A stretch of DNA of 64,000 bases from positions 48,991 to 112,990 of the forward strand of contig JAFXCQ010000004.1 of NCBI GenBank assembly GCA_017521425.1, given 5' to 3'. A program made the position numbers and the translations under genes. Shown here in pieces: positions 53,120-61,114 of this stretch (within the stretch, counting starts at the first letter, position 1; each line of letters opens with the position of its first letter). Below the pieces are notes generated by a model. It did no database searches, was not told the DNA's origin, and saw nothing but the letters and a program-made list of their open reading frames with translations. The DNA comes from Clostridia bacterium. GTDB taxonomy: Bacteria > Bacillota > Clostridia > Oscillospirales > Acutalibacteraceae.

Positions 53120-55144
53120 ATGGTAGAATTTGACACGAGAATAAAATTTCTCAAGGGTGTTGGCGAAACAAGAGCTAAGCTTTTAGAAAAACTCGGCATT
53201 TTTTCCATAGGTGCCCTTTTGCGTTATTACCCTAAAAGATATGAGGACTGGAACACCTTAACAAAAATTGCAGATGCCGAAATAAATGAAACAGTTTGCT
53301 TAAAGGCAACTGTTATTGACAGAGTTTCAGAAGTAAAAATAAATGGTGGTAAAATCCTTACTAAAACTACTATTTCAGATTATTCGGGATATTTACCCAT
53401 TGTTTTCTTTAATAATAAATATGTAAAAAATTCGCTTTCTGAAAACGAAGAATATTTATTTTTCGGGAAAATTACAAAAGATAAATATGGCAACAGAACA
53501 TTAAATGCTCCCCGATTTGAAAAAGCGGGAGAAAAGCAGAGGTTAAGACCGATTTATAAAGCAAGTGGTACTTTAACGTCCAAAAGCATAGAAAAATTAG
53601 TTGAAACTGCTTTAAAAGAAATAAAAGGTAATGTAAAAGAAGTTTTACCGCAAAACCTTATTTCAAAATATAAGCTTTTATCTTTAGAGGAAGCACTTAA
53701 AAATATACATTTTCCGGAAAATGAAGAAATGTTAAGACAAGCAAAAAGACGCTTGATTTTTGAAGAACTTTTAGTTTTACAATTAGGACTTCTTTCAAAA
53801 AGAAGCTCGGCGGATGTAAAAAGAACAAAGCCAATTAAAGAAGATAAAAGTGAAGAATTTTATAAAAAGCTACCATTTGAACCGACAAATGCACAAAAAA
53901 GAGTTGTCAGCGAAGCGGTCAGCGATTTAATGAGCGAAAAACCGATGAACAGACTTGTGCAGGGTGATGTAGGCTCAGGTAAAACTGCAGTTGCCGCCGC
54001 AATAATTTATACTGCGGTAAAAAATGGCTTTCAGGCTGCATTTATGGCACCAACTGAAGTTCTTGCAAATCAGCATTACAAAACATTAAAGAACTTTTTT
54101 GGTGATGAATTTTCAGTTTTATTACTCACAGGTTCTACAACTGCAAAAAATAAAAGAATTGTAAAAGAACAGTTAGAAAGCGGCGAGTGTAATATTGTTG
54201 TCGGCACTCATGCTATGATTCAGAATGATGTCAATTTTAAAGATTTAGGGCTTGTTATTACAGACGAGCAACATCGTTTTGGTGTTGAGCAAAGAACTGC
54301 ACTTTCAAAAAAAGGTGAAAATGCAAATGTGCTTGTTATGTCAGCAACACCAATTCCAAGAACACTTGCTATGGTGATTTATGGTGATTTGGATGTTTCT
54401 GTGCTTGATGAATTACCAAAGGGGCGGCAACCGATAAAAACCTTCAGGGTTAATTCACCTTATCACCCAAGACTTTATGAATTTTTAAGAAAAAATATGG
54501 ATAATGGTCAGCAAGGCTACATTGTTTGTCCGTTAGTCGAAGAAAGTGAAAGTGATTTAGTACCCGCAACTGAATACTATGACTGGTTAAAAGCAAATCA
54601 GTTTAAAAATTATACATTAGGTCTTTTACACGGACAAATGAAGCCGAAAGAAAAAGACGAGATAATGGCTCGTTTTTATTCTGGCGAAATTCAGCTTCTT
54701 ATTTCAACAGTTGTTATCGAAGTCGGAGTAGATGTACCTAACGCAACAGTTATGATTATTGAGAATGCGGAGCGCTTCGGACTTTCTCAGCTTCATCAGT
54801 TAAGAGGCAGAATCGGCAGGGGAGACAAAGAAAGCACCTGTGTACTTCTTTCAGATGCACAAAATGAAGATGCACTTAACAGATTTCAGGTGCTTTGCGA
54901 TACAAATGATGGCTTCGTGATTGCCCAGAAAGATTTGGAGCTTCGTGGTCCTGGTGACTTTTTCGGGAGCAGACAGCACGGTCTTCCTGATATGCATATA
55001 GCAAACCTTATGACAGACACAAGAATACTTTACGAAGCACAGGAAAGAGCGAAGGAAATTTGTGAAAAAGACCCTGCACTTGAAAGTGAAGAAAATGCTT
55101 TGCTTAAAAAGGAAGTTGAAAGACTTTTCAGTAATATAGGGTGA
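53120..55144 (+). CDS. recG: ATP-dependent DNA helicase RecG
   Basis: Fork-reversal and branch-migration helicase. The N-terminal wedge domain (about 1-220) begins FDTRIKFLKGVGETRAKLLEKLG. Helicase motif I is VQGDVGSGKTAVAAA, motif II ITDEQHRFGVEQR, motif III SATPIPRTLAM, and motif VI QLRGRIGRGD. The TRG block DLELRGPGDFFGSRQHGLPD is complete. ATG 53120 has CCGGAGG upstream; the open frame extends to 53093 without a better site. The last codon (GGG) and stop (TGA) come from a MITE inserted at TA 55137-55138, so the native C-terminus has been changed after ERLFSNI. Confidence 0.95.
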   Translation: MVEFDTRIKFLKGVGETRAKLLEKLGIFSIGALLRYYPKRYEDWNTLTKIADAEINETVCLKATVIDRVSEVKINGGKILTKTTISDYSGYLPIVFFNNKYVKNSLSENEEYLFFGKITKDKYGNRTLNAPRFEKAGEKQRLRPIYKASGTLTSKSIEKLVETALKEIKGNVKEVLPQNLISKYKLLSLEEALKNIHFPENEEMLRQAKRRLIFEELLVLQLGLLSKRSSADVKRTKPIKEDKSEEFYKKLPFEPTNAQKRVVSEAVSDLMSEKPMNRLVQGDVGSGKTAVAAAIIYTAVKNGFQAAFMAPTEVLANQHYKTLKNFFGDEFSVLLLTGSTTAKNKRIVKEQLESGECNIVVGTHAMIQNDVNFKDLGLVITDEQHRFGVEQRTALSKKGENANVLVMSATPIPRTLAMVIYGDLDVSVLDELPKGRQPIKTFRVNSPYHPRLYEFLRKNMDNGQQGYIVCPLVEESESDLVPATEYYDWLKANQFKNYTLGLLHGQMKPKEKDEIMARFYSGEIQLLISTVVIEVGVDVPNATVMIIENAERFGLSQLHQLRGRIGRGDKESTCVLLSDAQNEDALNRFQVLCDTNDGFVIAQKDLELRGPGDFFGSRQHGLPDMHIANLMTDTRILYEAQERAKEICEKDPALESEENALLKKEVERLFSNIG

Positions 55145-55410
55145 AATGAGTTATCCGAACCTGCCTAAAAGCAAGTCTTTTTAAGTCTTTTCGGCGTTTC
55201 GGTCTTGTAAGGCGACAGCCTTACTTCGCCCTTAACACCAAAAATCCAATAAAAATCCTTTGCTTTTAGGTCGAAGATTTTTTATAGAACGGATTTTTGG
55301 TCAATCAAGGCAAAAACGGAGCGAATCCTTTACGGATTTGCGAGTATTTTAACGTAGAGTGAACGGAAATCCGTCTATTAAAAACATGGTTCGGATAATT
55401 CTTTTCACCC
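55139..55410 (+). mobile_element. TA-flanked MITE, copy 3 (272 bp)
   Basis: Begins GGGTGAAATGAGTTATCC and ends GGTTCGGATAATTCTTTTCA-CCC, with TA at 55137-55138 and 55411-55412. Nearly collinear with copy 1. It provides the end of recG. Confidence 0.85.
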
Positions 55411-55427
55411 TAAGTATGAATTAAATA

Positions 55428-55463
55428 ATCACCAATGAATTTCCCGCAAATTCATTGGTGATT
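55428..55463. terminator. Palindrome between recG/MITE and the PLC gene
   Basis: ATCACCAATGAATTT / AAATTCATTGGTGAT is a 15-base stem with a four- to six-base loop. The T-rich sequence follows mainly on the plus side. It probably ends the minus-strand PLC-like gene and any transcript leaving the MITE. Confidence 0.65.
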
Positions 55464-55470
55464 ATAATTT

Positions 55471-56352
55471 TTAGTAGTTTGATAAAATTATTTTTTTTAT
55501 TATTTTTTTATTAGGGAAATCAAGAATGAACCAACCATATTTTTTCATAGGGCTTAGCTCATAATCAAAAAATCGTTTATATATAATTCTTGAGTATCTT
55601 TTAGGACTTGAAAATCCATTGTTACCAGAAAAGAAATTCAAAGTAATTGATTTGTCCTGCGGAGAATTCTGTATTGCGGGTAAAACTGCAATTTCCCACT
55701 TTTTCTTTGGCTTAAGGTTAAAAAAATCCTGGAGATAAAAATATTCATCGCTTATTCCGTTTCTTTTAGCAATAAGCACTTTCTGTAGGCACGCTTCATT
55801 TCTTGAATTCTGGTAAGGCCAGCCCGTAAGATTTATCCCCGTGTTTTTGTCTGTATAAATTGTGTTATTTATATCTGCACCACAACGATTTAAAAGCACT
55901 ATTTTTCCACGCACTTCCTTTAAAGTCGGTATGGAATTTTTAGCGTAAAAAATATTTGAGCTTTCAATATAATTCTTATAAAAATAATCGAAGGTTGACT
56001 CTTCGCTTTTGCCCGCTTCTCGTTTTATTGACATAAGAATTGTTTCAGTCGGGTTTTCTTTTAAAAAGAGACAGCAAGCATTAAAAACATCCTGAAATAA
56101 CAAATCCTCTTTTTTGTTTCTTGTTTTTTTACAGGTCAAAAAGCTATGACTAAGCTTTAATTTTTCACCATCAAATTTTAATCTAATATCAAGAAAGCGA
56201 ATACCCATTGTAAGTTGGTCAAAAATATTTTTATTCTGACATCTGCTAAAATGCCTGAAGCGAATAAATTGTGTTGCACTGTCGTGAGTTCCGACTAAAT
56301 TTATTTCTGATATAAGAAATTCATCGGGAATGTTTTTCATCCAATTATTCAT
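55471..56352 (-). CDS. PI-PLC X-domain-like phosphodiesterase without signal peptide
   Basis: A 293-residue protein resembling bacterial phosphatidylinositol-specific phospholipase C. The first histidine lies in NLVGTHDSATQF (about 19-30). Then come MGIRFLDIRLKFDGEKLKLSHS (Arg, Asp and second His region; the recognisable core is GIRFLDIRLK) and ETILMSIKRE. Bacterial PI-PLCs are normally secreted; this one has a short polar start and no visible export signal, so its substrate may be intracellular or it may use another export route. GAAAGG precedes ATG 56352. Alone, convergent with recG. Confidence 0.8.
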   Translation of the reverse strand: MNNWMKNIPDEFLISEINLVGTHDSATQFIRFRHFSRCQNKNIFDQLTMGIRFLDIRLKFDGEKLKLSHSFLTCKKTRNKKEDLLFQDVFNACCLFLKENPTETILMSIKREAGKSEESTFDYFYKNYIESSNIFYAKNSIPTLKEVRGKIVLLNRCGADINNTIYTDKNTGINLTGWPYQNSRNEACLQKVLIAKRNGISDEYFYLQDFFNLKPKKKWEIAVLPAIQNSPQDKSITLNFFSGNNGFSSPKRYSRIIYKRFFDYELSPMKKYGWFILDFPNKKIIKKIILSNY

Positions 56353-56466
56353 AGCAGAAACCTTTCAAAAAGAGTTTAGTGAGCTGATAACAAAATTATA
56401 GCAGAAATTATAAAATAATACAATGAAAAAAGGCTCAAAATTTGTCGTAAAAAGGCACAAGAGTTA

Positions 56467-56495
56467 TTGACACTCTCAAAAAAATAAGATATAAT
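56467..56495 (+). promoter_or_regulatory. Consensus promoter of the polysaccharide locus
   Basis: TTGACA (56467-56472), exactly 17 bases, TATAAT (56490-56495). It is 42 bases before the GTG start of the Wzz-like gene. Confidence 0.85.
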
Positions 56496-56537
56496 CAAAT
56501 GGTATATGTATATAAAATTATATTGGAGGAATATTTA

Positions 56538-57326
56538 GTGGCACAAAAAGAACGAGATATGATTGAAATTGACCTTTTAAAGCTTGTGCTCATTTTGTGG
56601 CGTAAGGCTTGGGCAATTATCCTTTCAGCAATAATTATGGGAGGAATTGCATTTGGTGTAACCTATAATTTTATTGCACCTAAATATGATGCAAGCATAA
56701 AGGTTTATGTTAACAATACTAATCAAGCAAGTACAACTACACTTACGCAGTCAGACCTTATTGTTGCTAAGCAACTTGTTGAAACATACATTGTTACACT
56801 TGAAAGCCGTACAACATTAAATCAGATTATTACTGAAGCAGGTCTTGATTACGATGCAGAAGAGTTAGAAAAAATGATTTCTGCTGCAGCAATTAACGAA
56901 ACAGAAGTTTTCGAAGTTACTGTTACAAGTGAAGATGCAAAAGAAGCGGCACTTATTGCTAATACTATTGCTGATATCTTACCAAGCAGAATTACAGAAA
57001 TTGTTGAAAACAGTTCAGTTAGAATTGTTGACTATGCAATTATCAATGAAGAACCCGTTTCACCAAGTTATGTTAAAAACGTTGCTATCGGTGTAATGGC
57101 AGGTATAGTTGTTGCAGTTGCCCTTATATTCTTACAATTTGTTCTTGATAATAAAATTCACTCTGAAGAATATCTTATTGAACATTATAAATATCCTATT
57201 CTTGCAGTTATTCCTGATCTTAACACAAATACAAAACAAAAGTATTACAAGAAAAAGAAGAGTTATTATAGCAACACTGCAGCTTCTTCTGTACAAACTG
57301 ATTCTACAAGTGGAAAGGCGGAATAA
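56538..57326 (+). CDS. Wzz/YveK-type polysaccharide co-polymerase and kinase activator
   Basis: A 262-residue membrane protein of the chain-length determinant family. The cytoplasmic start is EIDLLKLVLILWRKAW. Membrane helix 1 is at about 24-44 (IILSAIIMGGIAFGVTYNF), an extracellular domain begins PKYDASIKVYVNN, and helix 2 is near 182-205 (VAIGVMAGIVVAVALIFLQF). A cytoplasmic tail runs to the end. In Firmicutes this protein activates the adjoining tyrosine kinase. GTG 56538 is chosen because GGAGG lies nine bases upstream; the open frame runs back to 56499. Confidence 0.9.
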   Translation: MAQKERDMIEIDLLKLVLILWRKAWAIILSAIIMGGIAFGVTYNFIAPKYDASIKVYVNNTNQASTTTLTQSDLIVAKQLVETYIVTLESRTTLNQIITEAGLDYDAEELEKMISAAAINETEVFEVTVTSEDAKEAALIANTIADILPSRITEIVENSSVRIVDYAIINEEPVSPSYVKNVAIGVMAGIVVAVALIFLQFVLDNKIHSEEYLIEHYKYPILAVIPDLNTNTKQKYYKKKKSYYSNTAASSVQTDSTSGKAE

Positions 57327-57329
57327 GAA

Positions 57330-58043
57330 ATGGCAAAGAAAAGAAAATCTTATTATACAAAAAATGAAGCTACCTCTAATGGAATCAGCTTCGCTGCAAA
57401 AGAAGCTTATAACCTTTTAAGAACAAACCTTTTCTTCTCATTCTCTGATGATGCAAAGTGTCATGTTATTGGTGTTACAAGCACTATTCCTTCAGAGGGT
57501 AAGAGCTTGACTGCTGCAAATACTGCAATGGCTATGGCAGAAGCAGGTAAAAGAGTTTTGCTTATAGACAGTGATATGCGTTTGCCTACAATTCACAAAA
57601 AATTAGGCTTTAAGGCAGCACCTGGTCTTTCAAACCTTCTTGTTGGTATGAATGATGTTGAAAAAGCAATTTACAGACTTGAAGACAAGGGCTTTGATGT
57701 AATGCCTGCGGGTAATACACCACCAAACCCAACAGAACTTTTAGGCTCTGCTCGTATGGAGAAGCTTTTAAATGGTCTTTCAGCTCACTACGATTATATT
57801 ATCATCGACTTACCACCTGTAACAATCGTTTCAGACGCACTCGTTTGTTCAAAATATTTAAGTGGTATTGTGTTCGTTGTTCGTGGTGGCAGAGCTACTA
57901 CTGCAGAGCTCGGCGAAGCAATTCGTCAGCTTGAATTTGCAAATGTTAAAATTCTTGGCTTCGTTTACAACAGTGCTGAAGGTTCAAAGAGCAATAACTA
58001 CAGCAAAAAATACTCAAAGAACTACGGTCGTTATAGCAAATAA
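57330..58043 (+). CDS. BY-family tyrosine kinase (CpsD/YwqD-like)
   Basis: A 237-residue bacterial tyrosine autokinase controlling exopolysaccharide output. Walker A is STIPSEGKSLTAANTAMAMA (about 50-69), Walker A' VLLIDSDMRLP (about 76) and Walker B YIIIDLPPV (about 152). The C-terminus is a tyrosine cluster NNYSKKYSKNYGRYSK, the usual autophosphorylation site. The gene starts three bases after the Wzz-like stop. In Gram-positives the membrane part and kinase are separate polypeptides, as here. Confidence 0.93.
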   Translation: MAKKRKSYYTKNEATSNGISFAAKEAYNLLRTNLFFSFSDDAKCHVIGVTSTIPSEGKSLTAANTAMAMAEAGKRVLLIDSDMRLPTIHKKLGFKAAPGLSNLLVGMNDVEKAIYRLEDKGFDVMPAGNTPPNPTELLGSARMEKLLNGLSAHYDYIIIDLPPVTIVSDALVCSKYLSGIVFVVRGGRATTAELGEAIRQLEFANVKILGFVYNSAEGSKSNNYSKKYSKNYGRYSK

Positions 58044-58046
58044 AAT

Positions 58047-58078
58047 TAAAAGGGTGACGGGAGTAATCTCGTCACCTT
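58047..58078 (+). terminator. Hairpin between kinase and phosphatase genes
   Basis: AAGGGTGACG / CGTCACCTT stem of nine pairs with a nine-base loop, followed by AATTAAATAAA rather than a strong T run. It may attenuate expression of the phosphatase and later genes. Confidence 0.55.
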
Positions 58079-58129
58079 AATTAAATAAAACATATCAGAG
58101 AGATTATAAATGAACAGGGGGGAGCTGAA

Positions 58130-58840
58130 ATGACAGATTTCCATTCACATATATTACCCGGAATAGATGATGGTTGCAAAACAGTAGAAGAATCTATAAA
58201 AGCATTAAGAATGATGGCAGATTACGGAGTGGACAGAGTTGCCGCAACACCACATTTTTATGCTGCACATAGTGGTGAATCACCTGAAGAGTTTTTAGCA
58301 AGAAGAAATGCGGCAGAAGAAATTCTTCGCGAAGCAATGAAGAATGAAAAAGATTTGCCGGAAGTTTTCTGTGGCACAGAGGTGAAATTTTTCCGTGGTA
58401 TGAGTGGAGTAGAAGATTTACAGAAGCTCACATATCAGGGTACGAATTTATTGCTTGTTGAAATGCCATTTTCAAAATGGTCAGAAAAAGAAATAAAAGA
58501 AGTTTTATCTTTAAATGAAAATCTTGATGTTATTCCTGTTTTAGCGCATATTGAAAGATATTTTTCATATCAGAAGAATTTAGACTGGATTTATGAGTTT
58601 AAAGATGAAGGTATTCTTATGCAGATGAATGCAGAATATATTTTAGGTACATTCAGTTCACGAAAAGCTATGAAGCTTATAAATAATCACGCAATAGATT
58701 TTTTAGGCTCAGATACTCATAATTTAACAGACAGAAAACCAAATTTAGGTCCTGCAATTGAAAAAATTGAGAAAAAAGCGCATGACGAAATTATGGAAAG
58801 ATTTTTAAGATACGAAGAAACTTATGCACCGAGGGGATAG
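58130..58840 (+). CDS. CpsB/YwqE-type PHP tyrosine phosphatase
   Basis: A 236-residue metal-dependent protein tyrosine phosphatase that reverses the BY-kinase. The PHP ligands are intact: DFHSHILPGIDDG at the start, AATPHFYA near 42, CGTEVKFF near 85, PVLAHIERY near 140 and FLGSDTHNLTDR near 200. GGGGAGCTG precedes the ATG. Directly followed, four bases on, by an oxidoreductase gene. Confidence 0.93.
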   Translation: MTDFHSHILPGIDDGCKTVEESIKALRMMADYGVDRVAATPHFYAAHSGESPEEFLARRNAAEEILREAMKNEKDLPEVFCGTEVKFFRGMSGVEDLQKLTYQGTNLLLVEMPFSKWSEKEIKEVLSLNENLDVIPVLAHIERYFSYQKNLDWIYEFKDEGILMQMNAEYILGTFSSRKAMKLINNHAIDFLGSDTHNLTDRKPNLGPAIEKIEKKAHDEIMERFLRYEETYAPRG

Positions 58841-58843
58841 AGA

Positions 58844-59911
58844 ATGAGATATGCACTTATAGGTTGTGGAAGAGTTTCAAAGAATCATATTAAAGCGGCG
58901 ACATTAAATGATTTGGAAATTGTTGCTCTTTGTGATATTATTCCTGAAAAAGCGCAGAAGCTTATTGATGATTTTTCATTAAGCGATGTTAAGATTTTTA
59001 CTGATTATAAAAAAATGGTTTCTGAAGTGAATCCCGATTTTGTTGCAATTGCAACCGATAGTGGCCTTCACGCAGAAATTGCAATTTACTGTGCAGAAAA
59101 TAAAATAAATTTCATTGTCGAAAAGCCGATTGCTATGTCTATTCAGGATGCCGACAGAATTATAGATATTGTAGAAAAGAATAATGTTACTGCTTGTGTT
59201 TCTCATCAGAACAGATTTAATATAGCAGTTCAGCATTTACATAAAGCAATAGAGACTGAGCGTTTTGGCAAAATTTCTCATGGTTCTATAAATATCCGTT
59301 GGCATAGAGGTGACGAATATTACACCGCAGAAAGTTGGCGCGGTAAATGGGCAAGTGATGGCGGTACTTTAATGAATCAATGTATCCACGGAATAGATTT
59401 GCTTTCGTGGATGCTTGGTGAAGAAGTACAGGAAGTTTATGGAATGACAAACAATGCGTTTCACGAATGTATTGAGGGAGAGGATATCGGCGTTGCGGTT
59501 ATCCGTTTTAAAAACGGTGCGGTTGCTACCGTTGAAGGTACAGTAAACTGCTTTGAGGATTTTGAACAGACACTTACTGTTTTTGGCGAAAAGGGTACAG
59601 TAAGACTCGGCGGTCACTACGCAAATAAGGTTGATACCTGGCGATTTTCTGATAATCTTCCTGAAGATGACGAAACCCTTGAAGTCGATGAAAAAGCGAA
59701 AAATGTTTATGGCAACGGTCACACAAGTCTTTACACAGATTTTATTGATGCCATAGAAAACAAAAGAAAGCCGTATGTTGATTTATATGTGGGTAAGAGA
59801 GTTATAGAAATTGTTCTTGCTATCTACAAAAGTCAGAAAACAGGGTTGCCTGTTAAATTCCCGTTAAAAGATTTCGCTTCAGTTGATATGCAAGGAATAT
59901 TTGATAAATAA
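58844..59911 (+). CDS. Gfo/Idh/MocA oxidoreductase, probably nucleotide-sugar type
   Basis: A 355-residue NAD(P)-dependent dehydrogenase. The Rossmann motif is ALIGCGRVSKNH (3-14), the family lysine is in FIVEKPIAMS (about 92), and the C-terminal domain contains WRGKWASDGGTLMNQCIHGIDLL (the core GGTLMNQCIHGIDLL is recognisable). The N-terminus resembles WbpB/WlbA dehydrogenases that act on UDP-GlcNAcA in polysaccharide synthesis. This fits the kinase/phosphatase neighbours. It is the last gene before a terminator, and no glycosyltransferase or flippase follows. Confidence 0.85.
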   Translation: MRYALIGCGRVSKNHIKAATLNDLEIVALCDIIPEKAQKLIDDFSLSDVKIFTDYKKMVSEVNPDFVAIATDSGLHAEIAIYCAENKINFIVEKPIAMSIQDADRIIDIVEKNNVTACVSHQNRFNIAVQHLHKAIETERFGKISHGSINIRWHRGDEYYTAESWRGKWASDGGTLMNQCIHGIDLLSWMLGEEVQEVYGMTNNAFHECIEGEDIGVAVIRFKNGAVATVEGTVNCFEDFEQTLTVFGEKGTVRLGGHYANKVDTWRFSDNLPEDDETLEVDEKAKNVYGNGHTSLYTDFIDAIENKRKPYVDLYVGKRVIEIVLAIYKSQKTGLPVKFPLKDFASVDMQGIFDK

Positions 59912-59958
59912 AAAGGGAATGCAAAAAAGCGCAGACCGTATAAAACCATATATAACAA

Positions 59959-59998
59959 GGGGTTCTGTAGGTTTAATAAGCCTATAGAACCCTTTTAA
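59959..59998 (+). terminator. Terminator closing the polysaccharide locus
   Basis: Stem GGGTTCTGTAGG / CCTATAGAACCC (one wobble) with an eight-base loop, then TTTTAAAA. Confidence 0.85.
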
Positions 59999-60029
59999 AA
60001 TATATAAAATCTGAAATTGATGAAAAAAT

Positions 60030-60150
60030 TATGTTTTATACTACGAACAAACTTCGCCACTCGACGTACCCTTGTACGCCTTCGGGTAAGCAAAACCAAG
60101 TCTAAAGCCTTGATTTTGCTCAGTTTGTCCATTCTGCATCTTTTTTTCTA
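60030..60150. other. Unassigned stem-rich intergenic segment
   Basis: Contains GTAC-CCTT-GTAC, then gcaaaaccaag / cttgattttgc pairing around TCTAAAGC, ending in TTTTTTTCT. No ORF. It could be a small transposition relic or a structured transcript; nothing decides. Confidence 0.35.
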
Positions 60151-60157
60151 TCTCCTG

Positions 60158-60201
60158 AAAAAGGAACTGTAAAAAACTTGCGTTTTTTACAGTTCCTTTT
60201 A
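60158..60201. terminator. Bidirectional terminator after the biotin carrier gene
   Basis: An 18-base stem AAAAGGAACTGTAAAAAA / TTTTTTACAGTTCCTTTT with a CTTGCG loop, just downstream of the minus-strand decarboxylase genes. Confidence 0.92.
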
Positions 60202-60224
60202 ATTATGTTCAGAAAATTAAATAA

Positions 60225-60638
60225 TCAGATAACAACAAGAACATCGTCAGTATTAACTGTGGTGCCTTTTGTTACAACGATTTCTTTAACAGTACCATCG
60301 CAAGGAGCAGTAATGTCATTTTCCATCTTCATAGCTTCAAGAACTACGAGAACGTCACCAGCTTTAACAGCCTGACCAACACTTGCTTTAACTGCAAGAA
60401 TTGAACCTGGCATTGGAGCTTTAACCTGTGTACCACTTGCTGTTGGAGCAGCAGGTGCAGCAGGAGCTGCCGGAGCTTCTTCTGCCTTTGGAGCTTCTGC
60501 AGGAGCTGCTACAGGAGCAGATGCAACAGGAGCTGCAGCTACCATAACAGGAACTTCTGTAATGCCTGTAACAATAGCATCTGTTTCAGTTACTTCAACT
60601 TCATAATTTTTACCATTTAAAGTTACTACATATTTCAT
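60225..60638 (-). CDS. Biotin carboxyl carrier protein of a decarboxylase/carboxyltransferase
   Basis: A 137-residue carrier. Residues 1-30 form a small beta-start (KYVVTLNGKNYEVEVTETD), then an Ala/Pro/Glu-rich linker (about 35-68) and a biotinyl domain (70-137) with APMPGSILAV and the biotinylation site EAMKMEN. It carries CO2 between the carboxyltransferase subunit (61115) and the membrane subunit in Na+-pumping decarboxylases. GGAGG lies about ten bases before the ATG. Five bases separate it from the OadG-like gene, so the three genes form one operon. Confidence 0.92.
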   Translation of the reverse strand: MKYVVTLNGKNYEVEVTETDAIVTGITEVPVMVAAAPVASAPVAAPAEAPKAEEAPAAPAAPAAPTASGTQVKAPMPGSILAVKASVGQAVKAGDVLVVLEAMKMENDITAPCDGTVKEIVVTKGTTVNTDDVLVVI

Positions 60639-60643
60639 GAGTG

Positions 60644-61102
60644 TTAATCCTCCAATAATTTAATAGATTTAAAGTAAAGATTTTCAAGCGGAATACCTGT
60701 TTTGTGAGATGTAATCGCCATAACAGCCGCCGCATCTTGTTCAGAAACATTTATAAGCTCAGGGCTTTTAAGTCTTATTGAGCAAAAGCCAAGTCTTTCA
60801 ACAGGAATACCGGTTTTATGAGAAGTGATTGCCATAATAGTTGCAGCATCCTGCTCAGAAAGACCCTCAAGTGTAACATAACCTGTATAAACTGGTTCTG
60901 AACTTTTGAGTTCTTCTGTATTTACAACAGTATTTTCTTCAGATGCTTCACCAATAACTGCAACAGAAGTCGCAGGTTCTGATTTTTTAAATTTTGAAGA
61001 AATTACTTTCCAGATAATTAAAGCAGCAACAAGTACTGCAAGAATTATATATGCTTTGTAATCTGAGAAATTAAATCCTGCAGATAAAAGAAGATTAGTC
61101 AT
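60644..61102 (-). CDS. OadG-like membrane subunit with duplicated C-terminal motif
   Basis: A 152-residue protein with one membrane helix (about 17-36, YIILAVLVAALIIWKVISSK), a polar linker, then two near-identical copies of a 30-residue unit: SEQDAATIMAITSHKTGIPV (about 82-101) and SEQDAAAVMAITSHKTGIPL (about 118-137), each followed by E-x-L-x-F-x-SI. The position between the carboxyltransferase and biotin carrier genes identifies it as the small gamma-type assembly subunit of a Na+-translocating decarboxylase. The duplicated unit is unusual. The beta (pump) subunit is not in the window. Confidence 0.78.
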   Translation of the reverse strand: MTNLLLSAGFNFSDYKAYIILAVLVAALIIWKVISSKFKKSEPATSVAVIGEASEENTVVNTEELKSSEPVYTGYVTLEGLSEQDAATIMAITSHKTGIPVERLGFCSIRLKSPELINVSEQDAAAVMAITSHKTGIPLENLYFKSIKLLED

Positions 61103-61114
61103 TTAAAATCCCCC

